From Phreatobacter aquaticus (GTDB taxonomy: Bacteria > Pseudomonadota > Alphaproteobacteria > Rhizobiales > Phreatobacteraceae), in the NCBI RefSeq assembly GCF_005160265.1, contig NZ_CP039865.1:4910953-4974952 (forward strand): a stretch of DNA of 64,000 nucleotides. Reading direction: 5' to 3'. The position numbers and the translations under genes are program-made. The notes under the pieces are model-generated. The model was not told where the DNA came from and did not search any database. It saw only the letters and a program-made list of their open reading frames with translations. Positions within the stretch are counted from its first letter, which is position 1. Each line of letters begins with the position of its first letter. Below are positions 25,188 through 35,535 of the stretch, piece after piece.

Positions 25188-26219
25188 TCAAGCGCGGAAT
25201 TTGCGCGCCTTCTTGGTCACGGCAACACTGGCGTCCGGCATTGCCACGAAGGCAGCCCCACCTGATTCAACCGCCGTCCTGACGGATGTCCAGGCCGCAT
25301 CGCTCGAATCCAGCTGACGGGCTTCCTCCATCCGCCTCACCACCGCCGGTGTGACGCCGGCGCGGGAAGCCAGTTCGCGAACCGACCAATTGAGCAGGCC
25401 GCGCGCGGCCCTCAGGTGGTCGCCTCCGATCAACGTGGCAGAACTGGCTGCGCTGACCGGCCCATCAAGCTGGTCGTCGAGTTCGTGGACATCGACGCAG
25501 GCGCCGACCCAGCGCTTCACACTGCCATCCGCGTTCAGCACCGGGGCGCCACGCGCGATAAACCAGCGGTACTCGCCGGACCGCAAGAGCAGCCGGTGGC
25601 GGACCACATAGGCCTCGCGCCGGTCCTGCGCGAGACGCCAGACTTTTGCAGTGCCGGGCCTGTCGTCAGGATGGATCGCATTGAGCCAGCCATCGGCCGC
25701 GCTTTCATGGAGCTGTTGCCCCGTGAGTTCAGACCAGAGCGGCAGGTCTGCCTTGGGCTCACCGTCAGAAATGCTCCAGAACACACAGTGGATCGCATGA
25801 GCCAGTTCCGTCTGGTGGCGGATGGCCTCGCCCGCCCGCTCCTGCGCGAGACGCGCCGCAGAAATGTCGAAGACCATATGCACGAGATCCAGCGGCTGGC
25901 CGGCATCGTCGTGTTTCAACTCGTAGGTGATGCGGACCCAGCGCAGCAGGCCGTCAGGCCGGATGATCCGGAACTCGCCATGCACGGCCAACTGGCCGGA
26001 CGGCCCGACGGGGGCCAACTGGGTGCGGAACTGCCCGCGATCGCCCGGGTGAACGAGCGGCTCGATATCCTCAATGCTGCGCAAACCGGCCCCGTCGCGC
26101 AGCACGAGCAGGTCCAGAAGCCCCCGCGAGCAGGCAATCGAACCGTTGCGCAGGTCTTCCCAGGCGACGCCGAAACGCCCGACGCGCTCGATCACGCCGA
26201 GCAGGCCAAGGTGGATCAT
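25188..26219 (-). CDS. PAS-domain sensor protein with C-terminal HTH (XRE-like)
   Basis: A cytoplasmic protein of about 343 aa. A first PAS_3-type domain (about 10-125) carries the TYELKHDDAGQPLDLVHMVF PAC pattern. A second PAS/PAC unit (about 150-260) carries the ...RHRLLLRSGEYRWFIARGAP pattern. A C-terminal helix-turn-helix follows (about 282-325: LLNWSVRELASRAGVTPAVV). That last part is the XRE-like module found in Rhizobiales PAS regulators, so it may bind DNA in response to a small-molecule or redox signal. The start is uncertain: 26219 fits the PAS domain, while an upstream start at 26324 would add 35 residues. Confidence 0.7.
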   Translation of the reverse strand: MIHLGLLGVIERVGRFGVAWEDLRNGSIACSRGLLDLLVLRDGAGLRSIEDIEPLVHPGDRGQFRTQLAPVGPSGQLAVHGEFRIIRPDGLLRWVRITYELKHDDAGQPLDLVHMVFDISAARLAQERAGEAIRHQTELAHAIHCVFWSISDGEPKADLPLWSELTGQQLHESAADGWLNAIHPDDRPGTAKVWRLAQDRREAYVVRHRLLLRSGEYRWFIARGAPVLNADGSVKRWVGACVDVHELDDQLDGPVSAASSATLIGGDHLRAARGLLNWSVRELASRAGVTPAVVRRMEEARQLDSSDAAWTSVRTAVESGGAAFVAMPDASVAVTKKARKFRA

Positions 26220-26372
26220 CACCTCAACTTCGGAAGGGATTGCGGCAAGCACGGCACGACTCACAAAAATGTTATCTGACCCTACGTCATAATGACAAAC
26301 GATTGCAATTTCTCCCGCGCCCACGCGTGTAACAGGTTGTATTCAGTTCACCGAGCCTGGGAATCCGCAGCC

Positions 26373-29300
26373 TCATTCGGCCGGCGCGACCAAGGCTCCG
26401 GCCTTGCGCCGGGCGAAGCGCCGGCTGACCCGCTCGAGCAGAAGATAGAGCGCCGGTGTCGTGTAGAGGGTGAGCACCTGCGACACGACGAGGCCGCCGA
26501 TGATGGTGATGCCGAGCGGTTGGCGCAGTGCCGCGCCCGGTCCCGAGCCGAAGGCCAGCGGCACGGCCCCGAGCATGGCGGCGAGCGTCGTCATCAGGAT
26601 CGGCCGGAAGCGCTCGCGGCAGGCCTCCACGATCGCCTCGCGCGGATCCAGGCCACGGTCGCGCATCGCCTCGATGGCGAAATCGACCAGCATGATGCCG
26701 TTCTTCTTCACGATACCGATCAGCAGGATCATGCCGATCATCGCGATCATCGACAGTTCCATGCCAGCGCCCCACAGCGCCAGCAGGGCGCCAAGCCCTG
26801 CCGAGGGCAGCGTCGACAGGATGGTCAGCGGGTGGATCAGGCTCTCGTAGAGCACGCCCAGCACGATGTAGATCACCAGGAGCGCCGTGATGATCAGCAA
26901 CCCCTGCCCGCCCGAATTGTCGGAGAAATCCTTGGCGTCGCCGGCAAAGCCGGTGCGCAGCGTGCGTGGCGCGCGCAGGTTGTCGATGGCGATGCGGATG
27001 GCCCGCGAGGTCTCGTCGATGCTGGCGCCGTCTTCCAGGTTGTAGGTGATCGTCACCGCGGGAAAGGGTCCCTGGTGATTCACCACCAATGGTTGCACGC
27101 GCGTCTGCGAGCTGACGACGGCCGAGATCGGGATCTGCGCGCCATTGGCGCCGGGCACATAGAGCCGCCCGATGTCGCTGGGCGAGCGGGCGAAGCGCGG
27201 CTCGACCTCCAGGATCACCTTGTACTGGTTGCGCGGGCCGTAGATCGTCGAGATCTGGCGCTGTGAAAAGGCGCTGGCGAGCGCGGCGTCGATGGCGGTG
27301 ATGGACACGCCGAGCCGCCGGGCCGCCACCCGGTCGATGGTGAGGTTGGCCTGCAGGCCACCGCGCTCCTGGTCGGTGGTCACGTCGATGACGCCGGGCA
27401 CCGCCCTCACCGCTTCCACCATGGGCTGCACCCAGGCCTGCAATTCCTCGTAATCGGCATTCCACAGCGTGAACTGGTACTGCGACTTGCCCTGCCGGCC
27501 GCCGACGCGCAGGTCCTGGGCCGGCACCATGAACACCCGCATGCCCGGAATATTGGACAATTGGCGTCGCAACCGCCCGATCACCTGGAACGAGGTCATC
27601 TGCCGCTCGGCAAAGGGTTTGAGCGAGATGAACAGTCGGCCATTGTTGACCGAGCCCCAGCCGGAGCCGCCAACCGAGGACGACGCGCCGGCAACCGCCG
27701 GATCCGCCGCAATGATCGCATTCACCCGCGTCTGCAATTCCACCATGGCGGGAAACGAGATGTCCGGCGCGGCTTCCGTCCAGGCCACGACCAGGCCGGT
27801 ATCGTCCTGCGGGAAATAGCCCTTGGGCAGTTTCTGGAACAGGAACACCGTGCCGGCGACCGTCAGGACAAGGACGAGACTGGTCAGCCCCGGGCGGTTG
27901 AGGGCGGGCTTCAGCGAGCGCAGATAGGCGCGCATCAGGCCGTCGAGCACCGCGTCGATGGCGCGGCCGATGAAGGTCGGGCCCTTCGCCGGCCGAGCCC
28001 GCATGCGCGCCATGATCGCCGGTGTCACGGTGAGCGACACCAGCGCCGAAAAGGCGATGGCGAAGACCATGGTCCAGGCGAATTCGGCAAAGAACCGGCC
28101 GATCACGCCGGGCATGAACAGAAGCGGGATGAAGGCCGCCACCAGCGAGATGGAGATCGACATGACCGTGAAGCCGATCTGCTTGGCACCCGCCAGCGCC
28201 GCGGCCTCCGGCGGCATGCCCATCGCCACGTGGCGGTCGACGTTCTCGATCATCACGATGGCGTCGTCGACCACGAAGCCGACCGCCACGATGATCGCCA
28301 TCAACGACAGGATATCGATGGAGAATTTCGCCATCCACATCAGCACGAAGGCGCCGGCCAGCGACAAGGGCACGGTGACGCCGGCCGCGATCGTCGCGCC
28401 GACGCGCCGCATGAAGACCAGCACCACCACCATGACCAGCACGATGGAGATCAGCAGCGTGCGGTAGAGCTCCTCGACACTGGCGCGGATCGTGGTGGAG
28501 CGGTCGTTGAGGATCGACACCGCGATGCCCGCCGGCATCCAGCGTTCCAGCTGCGGCAGCAACGCCTTCACCCGGTCGACCGTCTCGATCACATTGGCAT
28601 TGGCCTGTTTGGTGATCAGGATCTGCACCGAGGGCTTGCTGTTGTACCAGCCGGCGGCGCGGCTGTTGCGCGTCGAATTGCGCACATCGGCAATGGCGCC
28701 GAGCCGGATCACGTCGCCATTGGACGCGCGCAGCACCAGCGCGCGGTAATCCTCGACGCGGGTCAGCTGGTCGTTGACCGCCAGCGTATTGGACGTCCGC
28801 TCGCCCTCCAGCGCGCCGACCGGAGCCAGCGTGTTGGCATTGACCACCGCGGTGCGCACCGCATCGATGCCGAGGCCGACCGAGGCCAGCAGGCCGGGAT
28901 CGACGCGGATGCGGATCGCCGGCTGTTCGGCGCCGGTGACGGTCGCCTCGGCGACGCCATCGATCTGCGAGATCCGCTGGGCGAGCACGCTGTCGGCGAC
29001 GTCATAGAGCGCGCTGGTGGTCAGCGTTTCCGAGGTCAGCGCCAGGATCAGGATCGGCGCCGCCGAGGGATTGAACTTGCGGAAGGTCGGCAGCGTCGGC
29101 AGGTCGGAGGGCATGTCGCTCGCCGCAGCGTTCAGCGCCGCCTGCACGTCGCGCGCCGCGCTGTCGATGTTCCGCGTGAGATCGAACTGCACGATGATCG
29201 AGGTCGAGCCGAGTGAACTCGACGAGGTGATCTCGGTGACGCCGGCGATTTCGCCGAGCCGCCGCTCCAGCGGCGCGGCCACGGTCGCCGCCATGATCGC

Positions 29301-29468
29301 CGGATCGGCGCCGGGCCTGGAGGCCGAGACCCGGATGGTCGGCATGTCGACCGTCGGCAGGCTGGATACCGGCAGGAAGACATAGGCGACGAAGCCCGCC
29401 ATCAGGAGGCCGAGCGCCAGCAGGCTGGTCGCGACGGGCCTCAGGATGAACGGGGTCGAGAAGCTCAT
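26373..29468 (-). CDS. RND multidrug efflux permease, second of pair (MdtC/MuxC-like)
   Basis: A 1031-aa inner-membrane proton-driven pump, starting at 29468 (MSFSTPFILRPVATSLL). It has the twelve-TM, two-large-loop layout; the TM4 acidic motif reads VGFVVDDAIVMIEN. N-terminal SLPTVDMPTIRVSASRPGAD matches the HAE1 family. Efflux works with the adaptor and outer-membrane protein upstream. It lies four bases after the first pump gene; pairs of this kind form MdtB2C-type heterotrimers. It is the last gene of the four-gene operon. Confidence 0.95.
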   Translation of the reverse strand: MSFSTPFILRPVATSLLALGLLMAGFVAYVFLPVSSLPTVDMPTIRVSASRPGADPAIMAATVAAPLERRLGEIAGVTEITSSSSLGSTSIIVQFDLTRNIDSAARDVQAALNAAASDMPSDLPTLPTFRKFNPSAAPILILALTSETLTTSALYDVADSVLAQRISQIDGVAEATVTGAEQPAIRIRVDPGLLASVGLGIDAVRTAVVNANTLAPVGALEGERTSNTLAVNDQLTRVEDYRALVLRASNGDVIRLGAIADVRNSTRNSRAAGWYNSKPSVQILITKQANANVIETVDRVKALLPQLERWMPAGIAVSILNDRSTTIRASVEELYRTLLISIVLVMVVVLVFMRRVGATIAAGVTVPLSLAGAFVLMWMAKFSIDILSLMAIIVAVGFVVDDAIVMIENVDRHVAMGMPPEAAALAGAKQIGFTVMSISISLVAAFIPLLFMPGVIGRFFAEFAWTMVFAIAFSALVSLTVTPAIMARMRARPAKGPTFIGRAIDAVLDGLMRAYLRSLKPALNRPGLTSLVLVLTVAGTVFLFQKLPKGYFPQDDTGLVVAWTEAAPDISFPAMVELQTRVNAIIAADPAVAGASSSVGGSGWGSVNNGRLFISLKPFAERQMTSFQVIGRLRRQLSNIPGMRVFMVPAQDLRVGGRQGKSQYQFTLWNADYEELQAWVQPMVEAVRAVPGVIDVTTDQERGGLQANLTIDRVAARRLGVSITAIDAALASAFSQRQISTIYGPRNQYKVILEVEPRFARSPSDIGRLYVPGANGAQIPISAVVSSQTRVQPLVVNHQGPFPAVTITYNLEDGASIDETSRAIRIAIDNLRAPRTLRTGFAGDAKDFSDNSGGQGLLIITALLVIYIVLGVLYESLIHPLTILSTLPSAGLGALLALWGAGMELSMIAMIGMILLIGIVKKNGIMLVDFAIEAMRDRGLDPREAIVEACRERFRPILMTTLAAMLGAVPLAFGSGPGAALRQPLGITIIGGLVVSQVLTLYTTPALYLLLERVSRRFARRKAGALVAPAE

Positions 29469-29472
29469 CGCC

Positions 29473-32400
29473 TCATTCCCCCGGCTTCGGCACAGCCGCC
29501 ACCGGACCATGTCCGGTCTTGCGGCGCAGCCACAGGCGCAGGCGCTCCAGCTCCAGATAGACCACCGGCGTGGTGTAGAGCGTGAGCAACTGGCTGAGCA
29601 GCAGGCCGCCGATGATGGTGACGCCCAGCGGAATGCGCAGCTCCGATCCCGTGCCATGGTGCAGCGCCAGCGGCAGCGCGCCGAACAGGGCGGCGAGCGT
29701 CGTCATCATGATCGGGCGGAAGCGCAGCACGCAGGCCTCGATGATCGCCGCCTTGGGGTCGAGCCCGCGCTCGCGCTCGGCATCGAGCGCGAAGTCGATC
29801 ATCATGATCGCGTTCTTCTTCACGATGCCCATCAGCAGCACGATGCCGATGAGGGCCACCAGCGACAGGTCCTGCCCGGTCAGCTTGAGCGCCAGCAGCG
29901 CGCCGATGCCGGCTGACGGCAATGTCGATAGAATGGTGATCGGGTGGATGTAGCTCTCGTAGAGCACGCCCAGCACGATATAGATCACCACCACGGCGGC
30001 GAGGATCAGCCAGGGCTGACCGGCGAGCGAGCGGGCGAATTCCTGCGCCTCGCCGGCGAAGGCGCCCGACACCGAATCCGGCACGCCCAGTTCGGTCCGG
30101 ATCATGGAAATCGCCGCGACCGCATCGCCGAGCGACGTACCGCTGGCCAGATCGAAGCTCAGCGTGACGGACGGGAACTGCTCCTGGTTCTGCAGGATCA
30201 GCGGCGCCGTGCCGCGTTCGACACGGGCAACCGACATGAGCGGGATCGGCTGGGTCACCGATGTCGCCGGATTGACCGCCGGGACATAGAGCTTCGACAG
30301 CGAGGCCGGATCCATCGCCTGGCGCGGCTCGGCCTCCAGGATCACGCGATACTGGTTGGTCTGGGCATAGATGGTCGAAATCTGCCGCTGGCCATAGGCA
30401 TCATAGAGCGTGTCGTCGATCGCCTGGATCGACACGCCGAGCCGTGAGGCCGCCTCGCGGTCGATGCGGATATTGACCCGGCCGCCACCCTCCTGGATTT
30501 CCGCGGAGACATTGCGGAAGCCGGGCTCGGTCTCCACCCGCTCGGCAAGCCTGGTCGCCCACAGCACCACATCCGGCCGCGAGGCGCCGACCAGCGTGTA
30601 TTGGAAAGCCGCCCGGCTCTGGGTCGTGCCGATCTGGATGTCGGAGACCGCACGGACAATCACCACGAGACCCGTGAGCTTGTCGACGGCGATCGCCTGC
30701 AGCCGCTCGGCGATTTCGCCCGCCGTCTCGGCGCGGTCGTCGCGCGGGCGGAGCACGATCTGCATCCGCGCCATGTTGGTGGTGGGATTGGAGGCGGCAG
30801 CGCCCGCGACCGACACCACGCCGGCGACCTGCGGATCGGCGCGGAACAGGCTCGAGGCCTCCTCTTGCAGACGCCTCAGCTCTGGGAACGAGGTGGTCGG
30901 TCCGGCCTGGAGGGTCGCGGTCAGCACCCCGGTATCCTGCGGCGGCAGGAAGCCCTTGGGCATGACGACATAGAACCAGATGGTGATCGCAAGCGTCGCC
31001 AGCGTCACCATGAGCGTCATGACCGGCCATTCCACCACCCGGGCGACCGAGCGGCCATAGGCGAGCACCAGCCGCTCGCTCCAGGTCACCTTGCGCTCGC
31101 CCTTGGGCTCGGGCGCGGCCTTCAGGAGCCTCGAACACATCATCGGGCTGAGCGTCAGCGACACCACCGCCGAGGCAATCACCGCAATCGTCAGGGTCAG
31201 CGCGAATTCGCGGAACATCCGTCCGACCAGGCCGCTCATGAACAGGAGCGGGATGAACACCGCCACCAGCGACACCGTTAGCGAGACGATGGTGAAGCCG
31301 ATCTCCTTGGAGCCCTTCAGCGCCGCCTCGAAGGGACCCTCGCCCTTCTCCATGCGCCGCACGATGTTCTCGATGATGACGATGGCATCGTCGACCACGA
31401 AGCCTGTGCCGATGGTCAGCGCCATCAGCGACAGGTTGTCGAGCGAGAAGCCCGCCAGATACATCACCGCGAAGGTGACGATGAGCGAGAGCGGCAGCGC
31501 GACGCCCGCGACAATGGTCGCCCGCCAGGATCTCAGGAACACCAGCACCACCAGCACGACGAGACCGACGCTGAGGGCGAGCGTGAACTGCACGTCGCGG
31601 ATAGACGCCTTGATCGTGCCGGTTCGGTCGGTGACGACGGTCAGCACCGCGCCGCTCGGCAGGGCGCGTTCCAGCCGCGGCAGTTCCGCCATGATCCGTT
31701 CGACGGTCTTCACGACATTGGCGCCGGGCTGCCGCTGGATATCCATGACGATGGCGGGCCGGCCCTGGTACCAGGCGCCGACGCGCGCATTCTCAAGCCC
31801 GTCGACCACATTGGCGACATCCGCCAGCAGGACCGGAGCGTTGTTGCGATAGGAGATGATGACCGTCTTGTAGGCCTCCGCCGCGGTCACCTGGTCGTTG
31901 GCAGCAATTGTGAAGGACTGGCGCGCACCATCGAGCGAGCCTTTGGGTCCCGCCACATTGGCTGCGACGATCGCCGCGCGCACATCTTCCAGGCTGATGC
32001 GATAGGCGGCGAGCCGGTCGAGATCGACCTGGATGCGCACGGCGGGCTTCAGATTGCCGGCGACCGACACGCGGCCGACGCCGGAAATCTCGGCCAGCCG
32101 CTGCGCCAGCAGCGTATCGGCAATATCGGCCAGACGTTCCAGCGGCACGGTCGGCGAGGTGATGGCCAGCGTGATGATCGGCGCATCCGCCGGGTTCACC
32201 TTGGCATAGGTCGGGGGATAGGGCAGGCCGCGCGGCAGCGCCGAACCCGCCGCATTGATCGCCGATTGCACGTCCTGGGCGGCCGCGTCGATGTCACGGT
32301 CGAGATCGAACTGCAGCGTCACCTGCGACAGGCCGAGCGAGCTCGACGAGGTCATCATGGCCAGCGCCGGGATCAGGCCGAGCTGGCGCTCCAGCGGTGC

Positions 32401-32592
32401 GGTCACCAGCGCCGCGATCGTGTCAGGGCTGGCGCCGGGCAGCTGGGTCGTCACCTGGATGGTCGGGAACTCGACCTGCGGCAGCGACGAGACCGGCAGC
32501 CGGAGATAGCCGAGGACGCCCGCCAGCACCAAAGCCAGGGCCAGCAGCGAGGTCGCGATCGGCCGGTGGATGAAGGGCGCCGAGACGTTCAT
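29473..32592 (-). CDS. RND multidrug efflux permease, first of pair (MdtB/MuxB-like)
   Basis: A 1040-aa HAE1-family pump starting at 32592 (MNVSAPFIHRPIATSLLALA); upstream codons are not part of the gene. Conserved RND features are visible: SLPQVEFPTIQVTTQLPGAS in the first loop, and GTGFVVDDAIVIIENIVRRM in TM4 with the paired Asp used for proton relay. It is cotranscribed between adaptor and second pump, with small gaps. It expels amphipathic compounds from the periplasm or inner leaflet; the substrate is unknown. Confidence 0.95.
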   Translation of the reverse strand: MNVSAPFIHRPIATSLLALALVLAGVLGYLRLPVSSLPQVEFPTIQVTTQLPGASPDTIAALVTAPLERQLGLIPALAMMTSSSSLGLSQVTLQFDLDRDIDAAAQDVQSAINAAGSALPRGLPYPPTYAKVNPADAPIITLAITSPTVPLERLADIADTLLAQRLAEISGVGRVSVAGNLKPAVRIQVDLDRLAAYRISLEDVRAAIVAANVAGPKGSLDGARQSFTIAANDQVTAAEAYKTVIISYRNNAPVLLADVANVVDGLENARVGAWYQGRPAIVMDIQRQPGANVVKTVERIMAELPRLERALPSGAVLTVVTDRTGTIKASIRDVQFTLALSVGLVVLVVLVFLRSWRATIVAGVALPLSLIVTFAVMYLAGFSLDNLSLMALTIGTGFVVDDAIVIIENIVRRMEKGEGPFEAALKGSKEIGFTIVSLTVSLVAVFIPLLFMSGLVGRMFREFALTLTIAVIASAVVSLTLSPMMCSRLLKAAPEPKGERKVTWSERLVLAYGRSVARVVEWPVMTLMVTLATLAITIWFYVVMPKGFLPPQDTGVLTATLQAGPTTSFPELRRLQEEASSLFRADPQVAGVVSVAGAAASNPTTNMARMQIVLRPRDDRAETAGEIAERLQAIAVDKLTGLVVIVRAVSDIQIGTTQSRAAFQYTLVGASRPDVVLWATRLAERVETEPGFRNVSAEIQEGGGRVNIRIDREAASRLGVSIQAIDDTLYDAYGQRQISTIYAQTNQYRVILEAEPRQAMDPASLSKLYVPAVNPATSVTQPIPLMSVARVERGTAPLILQNQEQFPSVTLSFDLASGTSLGDAVAAISMIRTELGVPDSVSGAFAGEAQEFARSLAGQPWLILAAVVVIYIVLGVLYESYIHPITILSTLPSAGIGALLALKLTGQDLSLVALIGIVLLMGIVKKNAIMMIDFALDAERERGLDPKAAIIEACVLRFRPIMMTTLAALFGALPLALHHGTGSELRIPLGVTIIGGLLLSQLLTLYTTPVVYLELERLRLWLRRKTGHGPVAAVPKPGE

Positions 32593-32605
32593 GACCGGCC
32601 CCGGC

Positions 32606-34069
32606 TCACGGCGAGGCGGCGGGCGGTGAACCACCCGCCGGCGGCGTGCCAGGCGGTGCGCCGCCACGCGGGCCCCTGCCCTCGCCACCCGGACGTCCTT
32701 CGCCTGGGCCGCCTCCACCCGCTCCACGCCGGCCTTCGCCGGGGGGACGCTGGCGGGGCGCGCCGGCTGCCGGAGCATCAGTCGCGGTTCCTGGCTGGGC
32801 TTCGGCTGGCGCATCGCCGAGCGCGGTCGCCGCACCCGGCGGCCGGCCCCGTGGCGGGGCCGAGGCAGGATCGGCGACGCGCACCCGCGCGCCATCGGAC
32901 AATCGGGCAAAACCGGTGGTGACCACGCGGTCCGCCGGACCGACGCCGGTGATGACGGCCAGGCCTTCGGCTTCGCGGGCGATCTGGATCGGACGGACGC
33001 CGACCGTTGTCTCGTCCTTCAGCACATAGAGGAACGGCCCCTGCGGCCCGCGCTGCACCGCCTCGCCCGGCACCGTGGTGACACCGGCAAGCGTGTCCAC
33101 CTCCAGCTTGATCGAGACATATTGGCCCGGCCACAGATGGGCGGGATCGTTGCGGAACGACGCCTTGAGCTTCACCGTGCCGGTGGTCTGGTCGATCTGG
33201 TTGTCGATCACGTCGAGAACGCCGGTGTCCTGCACCTGGCCGTTTTCCGTGCTGATGATCTCGACCTTGGGCTTGCCTCGCGCCATCGCCGCGATGACCG
33301 CGCGCAATTGCTGCTGCGGCACGCTGAAGGCCACCGCGATCGGGTCGACCTGCGCCACCACGACAAGTCCGGTGGTCGAGCTCGACTGGATGACATTGCC
33401 CTCGTCCACCAGACGCAGGCCGGTGCGGCCGTCGATCGGCGAGACGATGGTGGTATAGGCGAGGACCGCCCGGGCATTGTCGATCGCCGCCTGGTCGAGC
33501 GCGACCTGCGCCTCGTACTGCGCGACCAGCGCGCGCTGGGTATCGGCCTGCTGCTTGGAGCCGGAATTGTCGTTGGCGAGGCGGATATAGCGGGCAAGAT
33601 CGAGCCGGGCATTGGCCAGCACCGCCTCGTCCTGCGCCTTCTTCGCCACCACCTGGTCGAGTTGGGCCTGGTAGACGGTCGGATCGATCCGGCCGAGCAC
33701 GTCGCCGGCCTTGACCATCTGCCCTTCGCGGAAATTGACCGAGATGAGCCGGCCATCGGCCTGCGGGCGGACTGTCACGGTGCGCAAGGCGGTGACTGTT
33801 CCAACGGCATCGATATAGACCGGCACGTCGACCACGCGCGGCGCCTGGACGATGACCGAGGGCGGGGGATCGCCCATGCCGCCGCCACGCCGTCCGCCGG
33901 GGCCGCCGCGGGGCGGTCCGCCAGTGCCACCCGGACCAGCCTGCTGCTGGCCACCGATGAACGGCACGTCATAGCCAAAGGGCAGTTTGCCGGTCTGCGA
34001 ATAGGTATAGCCGCTCCAGCCAGCGCCGCCGGCGATCAGCAGAAGGACGAAGGCGGTCGAGCGCTTCAT
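32606..34069 (-). CDS. RND periplasmic adaptor (membrane fusion protein, MdtA-like)
   Basis: A 487-aa HlyD/AcrA-type adaptor starting at 34069 (MKRSTAFVLLLIAGGAGWSG). A signal anchor is followed by a Gly-rich stretch, the lipoyl half (DGRLISVNFREGQMVKAGDV), a coiled coil with QAQLDQVVAKKAQDE, the second lipoyl half (TTIVSPIDGRTGLRLVDEGN), and beta-barrel/MP domains. The last 70 residues are an unusually long Pro/Gly/Arg-rich tail (GRPPG, GEGRRGAGGGGPGEGRPGGE), likely disordered. The start overlaps the stop of the outer-membrane gene by four bases. Confidence 0.95.
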   Translation of the reverse strand: MKRSTAFVLLLIAGGAGWSGYTYSQTGKLPFGYDVPFIGGQQQAGPGGTGGPPRGGPGGRRGGGMGDPPPSVIVQAPRVVDVPVYIDAVGTVTALRTVTVRPQADGRLISVNFREGQMVKAGDVLGRIDPTVYQAQLDQVVAKKAQDEAVLANARLDLARYIRLANDNSGSKQQADTQRALVAQYEAQVALDQAAIDNARAVLAYTTIVSPIDGRTGLRLVDEGNVIQSSSTTGLVVVAQVDPIAVAFSVPQQQLRAVIAAMARGKPKVEIISTENGQVQDTGVLDVIDNQIDQTTGTVKLKASFRNDPAHLWPGQYVSIKLEVDTLAGVTTVPGEAVQRGPQGPFLYVLKDETTVGVRPIQIAREAEGLAVITGVGPADRVVTTGFARLSDGARVRVADPASAPPRGRPPGAATALGDAPAEAQPGTATDAPAAGAPRQRPPGEGRRGAGGGGPGEGRPGGEGRGPRGGAPPGTPPAGGSPPAASP

Positions 34070-35535
34070 GGCGTCGGTCTCAGGGCGGGCTCTCCGGCAG
34101 GAGTCACTTCGGTAAGTGGCGTCTCCGGCGTCCATCCGCCACCAAGGGCCTGGAACAGCGCGACGGAGGCCTGGGCGCGCGCATAGCGTGCCTGGACCAG
34201 CGCATCTTCGGAATTGAACAATGTCGTCTGTGTGTTCAACAGGGTCACGATATCGACAACGCCTTCCCTGAGGCGGCCGTCGACGATCGAGAAGGCGCGC
34301 CTGGCGGCCATGGTTGCCTGTGTCTGGAAGCGCACCTGCTCGGAGGTCCGGCGCGTCGCCTCCAGCGCGTTGGAGACGTCCGACAGCGCCGTCAGCACAG
34401 CCTTGCGATAGACCTGAAGCGCCTCGTCAAACAGGCCGCGCTGCAGCTCGAGATTGCCGCGCAGCGTGCCGGGATCAAAGATCGGTTGCGTCAGGCTCCC
34501 CGCCAGCGAATAGAGCGCCGAGTCCGGCCTGAACAGGATCGCCAGCGCGTTGCTCTGGAAACCGCCCTGTCCGGTGAGGCTGATCGAGGGATAGAAGGCC
34601 GCCCTCGCCGCAACGATGTTGGCATCCAGCGCGGCCAGCCGGATCTCGGCTTCCTTCACGTCGGGCCGGCGCAGCAGCAGGTCGGACGGCAGGCCCGGCC
34701 GGATCACCGGCAGGGCGAGGGCCGCGATCGAGCCGCCGCCGGCGGCGAAATCCTGCGGCACGGTGCCGGTCAGCACGGCCAGCGCATTGCGCGCCGAGGT
34801 GATCTGCGTGCGCAGGCCGGGGATGGCCGCGCGCAGACCGGCGGCCAGCGCCTCCTGCTGGGCGACCTCGAGATCGGATGTGGTGCCGGCCGCCGTGCGG
34901 GCGCGGATCGCCCTCAGCACACGCTCGGCGGTGGCAGCGCTGCGCTCGGCGATGGCGACCCGGTCCTGCGCCGTGATCAACTGGAAATAGGTCGTGGCGA
35001 CCGTCGCGCTGGCGATCAGCGCCACATAATCCTTGTCGACGCGGGTCGCCTGAGCGGTCGCCTGCACGCCCTCCAGCAGAGCGCGGTTCCGCCCGAACAG
35101 GTCGAGCACATAGGTGGTCGACAGGGTCGTGGAGAACGAGCTCGATTCCGAGCCGGAAAAGCCCGAGCGCGACCGGCTGCCGCTGGCGCCGCCGTTCAGG
35201 GTCGGCAGGAGGGCCGCCCGCGAGGTCAGGATCTGCGCCTCGGCCTGACGGATGCGGGCCACCGCCGCGGCGATATCGAGATTGTCGGCGAGCGCCTTTT
35301 CCACCAGCCGCGACAGTTCCGGCCGGCGATAGGCGCGCCACCAATGCGGGCCGATATTGGAGGGTGCGGGAGCCGCCTCCAGATAGCGCGGCGGCATGGC
35401 AAAGCCGAGTTCGCGGCTTGGCTGGCTGCCGGTGCAAGCCGACAGGACCAGACAGCCCAAGCCGACAAGCGCCGCGCGCCGGCTGGCGGTCCTCGCGGCG
35501 CCGCGCCTGGCGCGGTCATGTCTGAAATCCGGCAT
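34066..35535 (-). CDS. NodT-family outer-membrane efflux lipoprotein (TolC-like)
   Basis: A 489-aa outer-membrane channel of the RND system. A basic start precedes a lipobox LSAC (Cys near residue 34), so it is lipid anchored. TolC repeats are seen: WWRAYRRPELSRLVEKALAD near the N-terminus and LRRPDVKEAEIRLAALDANI in the middle. It is the first gene of the efflux operon and couples to the adaptor. The start at 35535 (MPDFRHDR) is best; earlier methionines give an implausible extension before the lipobox. Confidence 0.93.
   Translation of the reverse strand: MPDFRHDRARRGAARTASRRAALVGLGCLVLSACTGSQPSRELGFAMPPRYLEAAPAPSNIGPHWWRAYRRPELSRLVEKALADNLDIAAAVARIRQAEAQILTSRAALLPTLNGGASGSRSRSGFSGSESSSFSTTLSTTYVLDLFGRNRALLEGVQATAQATRVDKDYVALIASATVATTYFQLITAQDRVAIAERSAATAERVLRAIRARTAAGTTSDLEVAQQEALAAGLRAAIPGLRTQITSARNALAVLTGTVPQDFAAGGGSIAALALPVIRPGLPSDLLLRRPDVKEAEIRLAALDANIVAARAAFYPSISLTGQGGFQSNALAILFRPDSALYSLAGSLTQPIFDPGTLRGNLELQRGLFDEALQVYRKAVLTALSDVSNALEATRRTSEQVRFQTQATMAARRAFSIVDGRLREGVVDIVTLLNTQTTLFNSEDALVQARYARAQASVALFQALGGGWTPETPLTEVTPAGEPALRPTP

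Noticed and set aside
26287..28338. Long minus-strand frame inside the RND pump gene
   Set aside because: It is the shadow of the pump gene in another frame; residues are Arg/Gly/His-rich as expected for high-GC antisense or offset reading.
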